Source: Affinundibacterium macrobrachii (GTDB lineage: Bacteria; Pseudomonadota; Gammaproteobacteria; Burkholderiales; Burkholderiaceae_D). From it: DNA of 64,000 nt. Below are positions 1 through 8,199 of this stretch, in pieces (position 1 is the first letter of the stretch; the number at the start of each line of letters is the position of its first letter). Both the position numbers and the translations under genes were made by a program. The stretch covers positions 274,127-338,126 of the forward strand of contig NZ_BMYT01000004.1 in the NCBI RefSeq assembly GCF_014652415.1, given 5' to 3'. Below the pieces are notes generated by a model, which had not been told where the DNA came from, searched no databases, and saw nothing but the letters and a program-made list of their open reading frames with translations.

Positions 1-28
1 GCAAAAGAGGGCGGATGAGCAGAGTCAT
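1..28 (-). CDS. Possible start of a TPP-riboswitch-controlled gene (cut by window edge)
   Basis: An ATG at 28..26 on the minus strand opens a frame of nine codons (MTLLIRPLL) that runs off the left edge. A GGGAAG purine stretch lies just upstream and directly abuts the TPP riboswitch, which fits translational control of thiamine genes. The piece is too short to name the gene; thiamine synthesis or uptake is the expectation from the riboswitch alone. The start could also lie further left, outside the window. Confidence 0.3.
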
Positions 29-39
29 CTTGCGCTTCC

Positions 40-114
40 CTTCGCTGGCATTATCCAGATCAGGTTCAAGGGACTATCTCACCCGTACACTGTCGTACAG
101 GACCCCTAGCGAAG
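40..114 (-). promoter_or_regulatory. TPP riboswitch (thi-box aptamer)
   Basis: Read on the minus strand, the segment has the thi-box signatures in order: the outer helix AGCGAAG/CTTCGCT written on the plus strand (108-114 with 40-46), a GGGG run, GGGTGAGA, then CCCTTGAACCTGATCTGG followed by ATAATGCCAGCGAAG. These match the conserved pyrimidine- and pyrophosphate-binding halves of the TPP aptamer. A purine-rich ribosome-binding stretch and an ATG follow within about 12 nt, so control is probably by hiding the ribosome site when thiamine pyrophosphate is bound. The regulated gene lies to the left of the window. Confidence 0.93.
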
Positions 115-183
115 ACGAGACTTTAACATAAAACTGCTTTGAGGGTTTTGTGGATGGGCAGTTATAGTGCTTGAGTGAAAATA

Positions 184-216
184 AAAAAAGCCTTGTATTT
201 CTACAAGGCTTTTTAT
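184..216 (-). terminator. Rho-independent terminator after the tRNA-Asn pair
   Basis: The hairpin AAAGCCTTGTA / TACAAGGCTTT has a 4-nt loop and is flanked by A-rich and T-rich tracts, so it could act in either direction. It lies immediately after the tRNA-Asn genes on the minus strand and before the TPP riboswitch. Confidence 0.75.
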
Positions 217-217
217 T

Positions 218-293
218 TGGCTCCCCGACCTGGACTCGAACCAGGGACCTGCGGATTAACAGTCCGTCGCTCTACCGACTGAGCTATCAGGGA
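218..293 (-). tRNA. tRNA-Asn (anticodon GTT)
   Basis: This 76-nt gene is read on the minus strand. The acceptor stem TCCCTGA pairs with TCGGGGA, and a G discriminator and encoded CCA follow. The anticodon loop CTGTTAA carries GTT, and the T-arm GGTTCGAGTCC is present. It is identical to the copy at 358-433. Confidence 0.97.
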
Positions 294-357
294 ATAGAAG
301 AATAAACTTCTAAAACTTTACTGCAGCAACGATGAGGTTGCGATCTTGCGAATTCTG

Positions 358-433
358 TGGCTCCCCGACCTGGACTCGAACCAGGGACCTGCGGATTAAC
401 AGTCCGTCGCTCTACCGACTGAGCTATCAGGGA
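358..433 (-). tRNA. tRNA-Asn (anticodon GTT), second identical copy
   Basis: This is the upstream member of a tandem pair with the same 76-nt sequence, cloverleaf and encoded CCA as the copy at 218-293. The 64-nt spacer has no terminator, so both are probably made from one precursor. Confidence 0.97.
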
Positions 434-630
434 ACAGAGACAAACATTATAGGGAGCTTTCCTAATCTTGTCAAAAGTTTTTAGGCCGAGAGTTCATTTT
501 TATGAGTGATAAAAGTTTTATTTCGTCTCGATCGATCTGCTCAGATTTTTTTTCGGTTCTTAATCAATGTTCTACACGTTAGCGAATTGTGCGGTGGAAT
601 GTGTAAGTGTAAACTTCGGATACAAGAATA

Positions 631-646
631 CTGATAATATATACAG
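631..646 (+). promoter_or_regulatory. Candidate LexA/SOS box upstream of uvrB
   Basis: CTGATAATATATACAG has the CTG-N10-CAG frame and AT-rich core of the proteobacterial LexA site, with one deviation (CTGA instead of CTGT). It lies about 120 bp upstream of uvrB, a classic SOS gene. Nothing else with a clear function was seen in the 434-765 gap. That this site is bound by LexA is inference. Confidence 0.65.
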
Positions 647-765
647 CTTGCAATTACTTGCTTGAATCGTAGCCTGTGTTTTGCGACAAAAACGAATGTA
701 TTTCTATAGCAGAGATGTAAATCTGGGTCTTACCCCTGACGAGATAATAGAGAATTGGTTTAATT

Positions 766-2859
766 ATGAGTGACTTGCAGTCAGTTCCTTCCAATGATAA
801 TGAGGCGAAATTTGTGACATTTCCAGATTCGCCGTATCAACTATGTCAAATATTTCCCCCTGCTGGTGATCAACCGACAGCGATCGCGCAGTTGGTAGAG
901 GGAATAGAAGATGGTTTGTTTTTCCAGACTTTACTTGGCGTGACAGGCTCGGGTAAAACCTACACGATGGCAAATGTGATTGCACGCACAGGACGTCCTG
1001 CCATTATTTTTGCGCCAAACAAGACTTTAGCTGCTCAGCTCTACAGTGAGTTTAAAGAGTTCTTTCCGCGGAATGCGGTCGAGTATTTTGTCAGTTACTA
1101 CGATTACTACCAGCCGGAAGCTTATGTGCCGCAGCGCGATTTATTTATTGAGAAAGATTCTGCGATTAATGAGCACATTGAGCAAATGCGCTTGTCCTGC
1201 ACCAAATCATTGATGGAACGACGCGATGTGATAATCGTGGCGACCGTCTCTGCGATTTACGGTATTGGTAATCCCAACGAATATCACAAAATGATTTTGA
1301 CTTTGCGCGCTAAGGACAAACTAAGTCAACGCGATGTAATTGCGCGTTTGATTCAGATGCAGTACACGCGAAATGAAGTGGATTTTGGTCGCGGAACTTT
1401 CCGCGTGCGCGGTGATACGATTGATATTTTCCCAGCAGAACATGCTGAACTTGCAGTGCGTTTAGAAATGTTTGACGATGAAGTGGAGAGTATTGCGTTG
1501 TTTGATCCTTTGACCGGGCGCATCAAACAAAAAATTCCACGTTTTACTGTGTATCCAGGTTCGCATTATGTAACGCCGCGTGAGACTGTTTTGCGGGCGA
1601 TCGAAACGATTAAAGAAGAGTTGCGCGAACGCTTGGATTTCTACCGTCGTGAAAACAAATTGATTGAAGAGCAGCGCATAGAGCAGCGTACGCGTTTTGA
1701 CTTAGAGATGATGGCGGAAATCGGCTTTACCAAAGGTATTGAAAATTATTCACGTCACTTGAGTGGCGCAAAACCAGGTGAGCCGCCGCCGACTTTGGTC
1801 GATTATTTGCCCGCCGATGCACTAATGTTTCTTGATGAATCACACGTACTCACAGGCCAATTAAGTGCGATGTATAACGGCGATCGTTCACGTAAAACCA
1901 ATTTGGTCGATTACGGATTTCGCTTGCCGTCAGCCTTGGATAATCGCCCGCTCAAGTTTGAAGAATTTGAGAGTAAGATGCGTCAAACTGTGTTTGTGTC
2001 AGCGACGCCAGCAGAATACGAAAAGCAACATTCAGATCAAGTGGTGGAACAAGTGGTGCGCCCAACAGGCTTAGTTGATCCGCGCATTGAAGTTCGTCCT
2101 GCATTGACGCAGGTAGATGACTTAATGAATGAAATCACAGAACGTGTGAAGCAAAATGAACGCGTGTTGGTGACGACATTGACCAAGCGGATGTCTGAAC
2201 AATTGACTGAATTTTTAGGTGATAACGGCGTCAAAGTGCGTTATCTGCACAGTGATATCGATACGGTGGAGCGCGTCGAAATTTTACGTGATCTCCGGCT
2301 CGGAGCTTTCGATGTGCTGGTCGGGATTAACTTATTGCGAGAAGGATTGGATTTGCCTGAGGTTTCTTTAGTCGCAATTTTAGATGCAGATAAAGAAGGC
2401 TTCCTACGTTCGGAGCGTAGCTTGATTCAAACGATAGGTCGTGCCGCGCGAAATCTCAATGGTACGGCGATTCTGTATGCAGATCGCGTCACTGATTCTA
2501 TGCGTCGAGCGATCGATGAAACTGAGCGTCGCCGTGCCAAACAGATCGCATTTAATGCCGCGAACAATATTACGCCGGCAAGCATCAATAAAAAGATTAA
2601 AGATATTATTGATGGAGTATATAACCCGCAAGAAGCGCGCGATGATTTGATGGTTGCGCAAGAGCAGGCCAAGTACGAGGCGATGAGTGAGAAGCAAATT
2701 AGTAAAGAAATTAAGCGTCTTGAAAAACTGATGCTTGATCATGCGAAAAATTTAGAATTTGAGCAGGCAGCTAAAGTACGTGATCAATTGGCTATCTTGA
2801 AGGAGCAATTATTTGGTGCAGGTGGGCATGATAATGTGACCTCAATTTTGGGGCGTTAA
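766..2859 (+). CDS. uvrB: UvrABC excinuclease subunit B
   Basis: UvrB is the helicase-like damage-verification subunit of nucleotide excision repair; it is loaded by UvrA and recruits UvrC. The 697-aa protein has Walker A GVTGSGKT at about residues 58-65, the tyrosine-rich DNA-gripping hairpin region ([12 protein letters not shown]), a DESH Walker B, the helicase motifs HSD and QTIGRAARN, and a C-terminal UVR domain ([12 protein letters not shown]) that contacts UvrC. Length is close to the family norm, with about 25 extra N-terminal residues. The ATG at 766 has only a weak ribosome site. It stands alone between a candidate SOS box and a bidirectional terminator. Confidence 0.98.
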   Translation: MSDLQSVPSNDNEAKFVTFPDSPYQLCQIFPPAGDQPTAIAQLVEGIEDGLFFQTLLGVTGSGKTYTMANVIARTGRPAIIFAPNKTLAAQLYSEFKEFFPRNAVEYFVSYYDYYQPEAYVPQRDLFIEKDSAINEHIEQMRLSCTKSLMERRDVIIVATVSAIYGIGNPNEYHKMILTLRAKDKLSQRDVIARLIQMQYTRNEVDFGRGTFRVRGDTIDIFPAEHAELAVRLEMFDDEVESIALFDPLTGRIKQKIPRFTVYPGSHYVTPRETVLRAIETIKEELRERLDFYRRENKLIEEQRIEQRTRFDLEMMAEIGFTKGIENYSRHLSGAKPGEPPPTLVDYLPADALMFLDESHVLTGQLSAMYNGDRSRKTNLVDYGFRLPSALDNRPLKFEEFESKMRQTVFVSATPAEYEKQHSDQVVEQVVRPTGLVDPRIEVRPALTQVDDLMNEITERVKQNERVLVTTLTKRMSEQLTEFLGDNGVKVRYLHSDIDTVERVEILRDLRLGAFDVLVGINLLREGLDLPEVSLVAILDADKEGFLRSERSLIQTIGRAARNLNGTAILYADRVTDSMRRAIDETERRRAKQIAFNAANNITPASINKKIKDIIDGVYNPQEARDDLMVAQEQAKYEAMSEKQISKEIKRLEKLMLDHAKNLEFEQAAKVRDQLAILKEQLFGAGGHDNVTSILGR

Positions 2860-2891
2860 CCAGTCAATATTTTCATTAAATTGCGAAGAAT

Positions 2892-2921
2892 AAAAAAGCC
2901 GGACTTATCCGGCTTTTTTAC
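2892..2921. terminator. Bidirectional terminator between uvrB and cphA
   Basis: The hairpin AAAAAGCCGGA-CTTA-TCCGGCTTTTTT lies in the gap between two convergent genes. A- and T-tracts on both sides allow it to end both transcripts. Confidence 0.85.
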
Positions 2922-2946
2922 GTTTTAAATGCAGTTCGATAGCGAT

Positions 2947-5517
2947 TTAGCCTTCCGCTATTCGCTTCGCAATATGCGCCAATGCTTCTTCCACCTGATC
3001 AATCAAAATGAGGCATAAGTCACCTTCACCTAAAGTGGATAGTGCAGTATCAATCGCGATAAATTCACCATTGATTTCTTTGATATCTGTCGTACGTTTT
3101 GCGTTTGCTAAACCTGAGCGCAGGAGGGCGACGACCTCACCATCGGCACGGCCGCGCTGACATTGATCTTGATACAAAATAACTTGATCAAAAGCGTTGC
3201 CGAGGATTTCGGTTTGCTGACGGATATCTTGATCACGGCGATCGCCGGCGCCACTAATTACCACTGAACGACGATTGCCCGGCATGCTTTCGACAGCTTG
3301 AACTAGTGCGGTAATTGCATCAGGATTGTGACCGTAGTCTGCAATCAAAGTTGCGCCGCGATAGTTGAAGACGTTAAAGCGTCCTGGTGCGTTATCGCTA
3401 TCGTTCATAAAAGTTTTTAAGCCTTTGCGAATCGCGTCCCAGCTAATGTTGGTCGCCCACGCTGCAGCAACCGATGCCATCACATTTTCAACTTGGAAGC
3501 CTATTGTGCCGTTACGCGTGATTGGTACTTCTGACAGTGGAATACGTTGAGTCAGCTTGCCTTCGACAGCCACGATTTCATTGTTTTCAATGAACACAAC
3601 GCGATGTCCTTTGACGCGATGTGCTGCCATGATAGGTAAATTACTATCAACAGCAAAGAAGGTAACAGCACCAGTACAATTATTCGCCATACCCGCAACA
3701 ATTGGATCGGCCGCATTCAGAACTGCAACGCCATTGTCGGCCACGTTTTGTACGATGACACGTTTGAGTACGGCCAAATCTTCAACGGTTGTGATGTAAT
3801 TTAAACCTAGATGATCGCCCGAACCAATATTGGTGACGACCGCCACTTGGCAACGATCATATGCCAGACCTTCGCGTAATACACCGCCGCGAGCAGTTTC
3901 GAATACTGCTGCATCGACATCGGGATGTGATAAGACATTGCGAGCACTGCGTGGACCGCTGCAATCGCCACTATCAATTTGACGGCCTTCGACATAAACA
4001 CCATCGGTGTTGGTCATGCCGGTGCGTAAGCCGCTGGTGGTTAACAGATGAGCGATTAGACGTACTGTCGTTGTTTTGCCATTTGTACCCGTGACCGCGA
4101 TAATAGGTATACGACCATCATCACCATCAGCAAACATTGCAGCAACGATGGCTTCGCCAACTGCTCGGCCTTTGCCGAACGAAGGCGATAAATGCATGCG
4201 TAAGCCTGGTGCAGCATTGACTTCAACAACGCCACCATTTTGTTCTTCGATCGGTTTTAAGACACTGTCGCAAACTACGTCGACACCACAAATATCTAAA
4301 CCTACCATTTGCGCAGCTGCGACTGCGCGTGCGGCTACTTCTGGGTGAACATCATCGGTAACGTCTGTTGCCGAGCCACCAGTAGATAAGTTGGCATTAT
4401 TGCGTAACACCACGCGCGTGCCTTTTGCTGGCACGGAGTCTGCGTTGTAGCCTTGCTTGGCGAGGCTCGCTAGTGCAATATCATCAAAGCGAATTTTGGT
4501 GAGCGATGTCGCGTGGCCACTGCCACGACGTGGATCTTTATTCACTTGCTCAACCAATTCGCGCACCGAGTGGGTGCCATCACCAACGACTTGTGGTGGG
4601 TCGCGACGTGCAGCGGCAACCAATTTGTTGCCAACTACTAGCAAGCGGAAGTCATTGCCTGGTAAATAGCGTTCTACCAGTATGTCATCACGGAATTCAG
4701 CCGCTGCGATGTAAGCAGCTTCTAATTGTTCACGCGTTGTGACGTTGACCGTAACACCTTTTCCTTGGTTGCCATCTTTTGGCTTCACTACTACAGGTAA
4801 GCCAATTTCTACGGCGATATTCCACGCATCCTCAACATTAAGTGCGGTTCGACCAAGTGGAACGGGTACGCCTGCAGCATCTAATAAGGTTTTGGTCAGT
4901 TCTTTGTCTTGTGCGATTGCTTCAGCGATGGCACTTGTGCCATCCATCTCAGCTGCTTGAATTTTTCTTTGTTTACTACCCCAGCCAAATGTCACCAAGC
5001 TGCCGCTAGTTAAACGGCGGTAGGGAATATTACGTGCAACCGCTGCATAAACGATTGATCCAGTTGATGGGCCTAAACGTAAGTCTTCATCAAGCTCACG
5101 TAATTCATTTAATGCCGAGGCTAAATCAAAATGGCTGTTGTTGAGTGCCGCATTGCATAATTTTTCTGCGAAATCAAAAGCCAAGCGACCAACGTCTTCT
5201 TCGGAGTATTCGACCACAACTTGAAAAATACCCGCTTCTAAAGTTGGTGTTGTTCTACTGAATGTCACAGGGCAGCCCGCTTGTGCTTGCAATGCCAGTG
5301 TAGCTAATTCAAATACGCGTGCTAGAGGAATTGCATCATCGTGGCCAGTCGCTTGTAATGGGCCAATCTCAGGAAATAAAGCGCGCAAGCGAGACTCGAA
5401 ATCAGGAATCGCATTGATTGATAATTCCTCAGGTGTGCAACGAACGATTGCTTCCACCGCAGTGTGGTGACTCCAGAGGTTAGGGCCACGCAAGGCCCTG
5501 ATTCGTGAAACTTCCAT
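2947..5517 (-). CDS. cphA: Cyanophycin synthetase with intact ATP-grasp and Mur-ligase domains
   Basis: This enzyme builds cyanophycin, a poly-aspartate backbone with arginine side chains used as a nitrogen store. The 856 residues comprise an N-terminal domain (about 1-160), an ATP-grasp domain (about 200-440; IEEQNGGVVEVNAAPGLRMH near its end) and a Mur-ligase domain with P-loop GTNGKTTT at 477-484. ETARGG, TNIGSGDHLG and a full C-terminal Mur lid (ADYGHNPDA) are present. The N-domain HxxEH motif seen in the upstream paralog is replaced by RVFEL (67-71): both histidines are gone and the glutamate is kept. It lies 92 bp downstream of the second synthetase gene on the same strand and is probably co-transcribed with it. 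Identification is firm; loss of the N-domain activity is inferred. Confidence 0.95.
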   Translation of the reverse strand: MEVSRIRALRGPNLWSHHTAVEAIVRCTPEELSINAIPDFESRLRALFPEIGPLQATGHDDAIPLARVFELATLALQAQAGCPVTFSRTTPTLEAGIFQVVVEYSEEDVGRLAFDFAEKLCNAALNNSHFDLASALNELRELDEDLRLGPSTGSIVYAAVARNIPYRRLTSGSLVTFGWGSKQRKIQAAEMDGTSAIAEAIAQDKELTKTLLDAAGVPVPLGRTALNVEDAWNIAVEIGLPVVVKPKDGNQGKGVTVNVTTREQLEAAYIAAAEFRDDILVERYLPGNDFRLLVVGNKLVAAARRDPPQVVGDGTHSVRELVEQVNKDPRRGSGHATSLTKIRFDDIALASLAKQGYNADSVPAKGTRVVLRNNANLSTGGSATDVTDDVHPEVAARAVAAAQMVGLDICGVDVVCDSVLKPIEEQNGGVVEVNAAPGLRMHLSPSFGKGRAVGEAIVAAMFADGDDGRIPIIAVTGTNGKTTTVRLIAHLLTTSGLRTGMTNTDGVYVEGRQIDSGDCSGPRSARNVLSHPDVDAAVFETARGGVLREGLAYDRCQVAVVTNIGSGDHLGLNYITTVEDLAVLKRVIVQNVADNGVAVLNAADPIVAGMANNCTGAVTFFAVDSNLPIMAAHRVKGHRVVFIENNEIVAVEGKLTQRIPLSEVPITRNGTIGFQVENVMASVAAAWATNISWDAIRKGLKTFMNDSDNAPGRFNVFNYRGATLIADYGHNPDAITALVQAVESMPGNRRSVVISGAGDRRDQDIRQQTEILGNAFDQVILYQDQCQRGRADGEVVALLRSGLANAKRTTDIKEINGEFIAIDTALSTLGEGDLCLILIDQVEEALAHIAKRIAEG

Positions 5518-5609
5518 AAACCTTTATCCTATCTCTGGGCAGTTTGCCCAAAATGTCTGTGTGTGATTTCGCTTGTTGAGCAAAAATCTAATTTTGAGTC
5601 AGCGTTTTT

Positions 5610-7790
5610 TTAATAATGTTTTTTTGGCGGATTTGAATCAAAATTCCGGAGTGCTGCAGCGATGACATCTGGTGATATATCCAATGCCCACGCAGCGGCG
5701 ACTGCGGCCATAATCGTTTCTGGCTGTTCTGCTTTGGATGGTTTTAAAGCAGAAAGCGCTAACAATTTTTGTTCGCTGTTGCCAGTGCCTAGAATAATTT
5801 CTTCATCACGTAAAAACACGGCGCGCTTGCCTAATTGCAGATGTTTGCAGATCGCAGCATTGTGTGTTGAAAGACCATAAAAAATCACTTCGCCATCCGA
5901 CAACTCTGCTAACTCTTCTGCACTAGAAATGGCAGCATTAATGACAGCACATCCTTGTGGCAGTACCACATCAATTTGCGTGCGCATCACTTTAAACATT
6001 TGTTCTGCTTCGGTGATGTAATAGGCTGATAGATCGTTGTGTCCATCAATATCAGTAAGTACGCCTACCGTGCATTTGTCGTAAGCGAGACCGTCATTCA
6101 AAATACATTTTGCATTGGTTTCAAATACAGCCGCTTGTACATTGCGGTTTAATAACAAGCGTTGACCTGCGTTCCACGCGGTGCAATCGCTTTTTACTAC
6201 TTGGCGTTGATCAAGGTATAAGCCGTCGGCGCAAGCAACACCTGTATATTTGCCTTCCATGCTCAGCATACTGCCAACCAAGCGAGAAATTAAACTAGTA
6301 CCTTTGCTGCCAGCGATACCAATAATTGGCATGCGACCATTGTCTTCTGATCCAAATAGATGCTCGATGATGGCCGCACCAATATCACGAGCTTGGCCGA
6401 CTGCGGGTTTGAGGTGAGAAAGTAAGCCTGGGCTGGCGTTGACTTCGATAATCGCGCCACCTTGTTCTTGTAATGGTTTGGAAATGTCTTGGCACACCAA
6501 ATCGATGCCAGAAATATCTAAACCGACAATCCTCGTTGCTAGTGCAACTAAACGTTGGTTTTCAGGATGTACCTGATCGGTCACATCAATCGCCACATTG
6601 CCATTTGGTTGAATCAGAACACGTTGTTCAGCAGCGGGAATGGAATCAGCAGTCATGCCTTGACGTTTAAGGTCAAGAATAATTTCAGCGCTCTCGTCTG
6701 GCTTGACTAGACCGAGTGGGAATTCTTCAGTTTCACCTCGACGCGGATCGATATTGATTTGTTGTTCAACCAATTCTTTCACACTGGATTTACCATCGCC
6801 AATCACCCACAAGGATTCACCCTTGGCTGCTGCAACCATGCGATTGCCAACGACTAAGAGACGATGTTCGTCGCCGACGATATAGCGTTCAACAATCACG
6901 CTTGCGCTGTCACCTTCGGCAGATGCAATCTCATACGCTGCGGTGACATCTTCTTGGGTCATCAGATTTAGTGTAACGCCACGTCCATGATTGCCGTCAT
7001 AAGGTTTAATTACCACTGGCAAACCAATGTCTTGTGCTTCTTCCCAAGCTTCTTCAGCGCTGCGTACTAAGCTTCCTTCTGGTACGGGAACGCCGCATGC
7101 TTTTAACAGCGACTTGGTCATATCCTTGTCGCTGGCGATGCTCTCAGCGATGGCGCTGGTTCGATCGGTTTCCGCCGTCCAAATGCGTCTTTGTCGAGCA
7201 CCATGACCGAGTTGTACCAGATTACCTTCAGTTAGACGAATGAAAGGGATGTTGCGATCGGTTGCGGCGTCAACAATGTGTGCGGTACTTGGTCCCAGAC
7301 AAAGTGAGTCAACCATATCTCGCAATTTTTCTAATTCGGTATCGAAGTCATACGCTTGATCCTCAATCATGGCCATGAGTAAATCACGTCCCATGTTGAG
7401 CGCAGCGCGTCCGACTTGTTCTTGACGCGTGCGAAACGCCATCTTATAAATGCCTTCGATATGCGTAGAGCGTGTTTGGCCGAAACCAGTACGCATTCCC
7501 GCCATATTTTGCAGTTCAAGAACAACGTGTTCAAGGATGTGGCCAACCCAAGTACCTTCTTTTAATCGTTCTAGAAAACCGCCTACTTCACCAACGCCAC
7601 AACGATGTTGCATCAAGCCCGGCAAGCGTGCGGTTAATCTTTCGTATAAGCCGGGTAATTGATTTGAGGGAAGTTGTTCGAATTCGCCAATATCTAAGCA
7701 AACTTCGATGACAGGGCGATAAGTCCAAATATTAGGTCCGCGTAAATGCGAAATTCGGAGCGGCGTGATGTCTTTCTTTTTTGTAGTCAT
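5610..7790 (-). CDS. cphA': Second cyanophycin synthetase paralog with degenerate Mur-ligase domain
   Basis: This 726-aa paralog has the cyanophycin synthetase N-domain (LRGPNIW) with the HxxEH motif HILEH at 84-88, proposed in cyanobacterial CphA1 to be a metal-dependent hydrolase site that makes primers. A complete ATP-grasp domain follows, ending with IIEVNASPGLLSHLKP. The Mur-ligase part is degraded: the P-loop reads GSKGTSL (494-500) instead of GTNGKTT, ETARGG became ETNAKC, TNI..DHLG became TDI..HNDLS, and about 125 C-terminal residues are missing. The frame is otherwise open and conserved, which argues against a fresh pseudogene. An upstream TTG at 7799 is possible, but the ATG at 7790 is preferred. 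It is the first gene of the leftward pair. Confidence 0.93.
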   Translation of the reverse strand: MTTKKKDITPLRISHLRGPNIWTYRPVIEVCLDIGEFEQLPSNQLPGLYERLTARLPGLMQHRCGVGEVGGFLERLKEGTWVGHILEHVVLELQNMAGMRTGFGQTRSTHIEGIYKMAFRTRQEQVGRAALNMGRDLLMAMIEDQAYDFDTELEKLRDMVDSLCLGPSTAHIVDAATDRNIPFIRLTEGNLVQLGHGARQRRIWTAETDRTSAIAESIASDKDMTKSLLKACGVPVPEGSLVRSAEEAWEEAQDIGLPVVIKPYDGNHGRGVTLNLMTQEDVTAAYEIASAEGDSASVIVERYIVGDEHRLLVVGNRMVAAAKGESLWVIGDGKSSVKELVEQQINIDPRRGETEEFPLGLVKPDESAEIILDLKRQGMTADSIPAAEQRVLIQPNGNVAIDVTDQVHPENQRLVALATRIVGLDISGIDLVCQDISKPLQEQGGAIIEVNASPGLLSHLKPAVGQARDIGAAIIEHLFGSEDNGRMPIIGIAGSKGTSLISRLVGSMLSMEGKYTGVACADGLYLDQRQVVKSDCTAWNAGQRLLLNRNVQAAVFETNAKCILNDGLAYDKCTVGVLTDIDGHNDLSAYYITEAEQMFKVMRTQIDVVLPQGCAVINAAISSAEELAELSDGEVIFYGLSTHNAAICKHLQLGKRAVFLRDEEIILGTGNSEQKLLALSALKPSKAEQPETIMAAVAAAWALDISPDVIAAALRNFDSNPPKKHY

Positions 7791-8199
7791 GAATGTCAAT
7801 TTTAGTATTGAATAGTGAAATCACCATTCGCTTCAATTTTTAATTGGATTCCAATTTGTTTGGATTGCTTGGCATGATGAGTAACGTATCTTCGGCAAAC
7901 TAGGCTGACACGCATTGTTAATTTCAGCAAAATTGAAAAAAACGCACCTATGCTTGCTGGTATACTTCTGCCAATTACCAAAACAAATAATCACCTTGAT
8001 CTTGTTTTCCTGTCGACAGAATACCGTAATTTGTCGTTACAGTCATACAGCTTGATGCAATCTTCTACAGTTTTCATCAGCTTTGTTGATGAATAGCGCA
8101 TTATCTCGTATGCATACGCAAAAATAAGTGCGGTTTTTTTAATATTTTGTTGGGGTTGCGCTTTTTTGGCGAACGCCCATCTATGGAGTTTTCTTTACG
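7791..8199. other. Divergent promoter region between cyanophycin synthesis and transporter genes
   Basis: This is a 409-bp AT-rich gap with no coding sequence. It must hold promoters for the leftward synthetase pair and the rightward ABC/DUF1854 pair. One small dyad, AATTGG-ATT-CCAATT (842-856 of the seventh kilobase, 7842-7856), lies near the synthetase start and could be an operator; I do not recognise it. A GGAG lies about 13 nt before the ATG at 8200. Confidence 0.4.

Noticed and set aside
2404..2742. Antisense frame of 112 codons inside uvrB
   Set aside because: It is a shadow of the strongly conserved uvrB reading frame.
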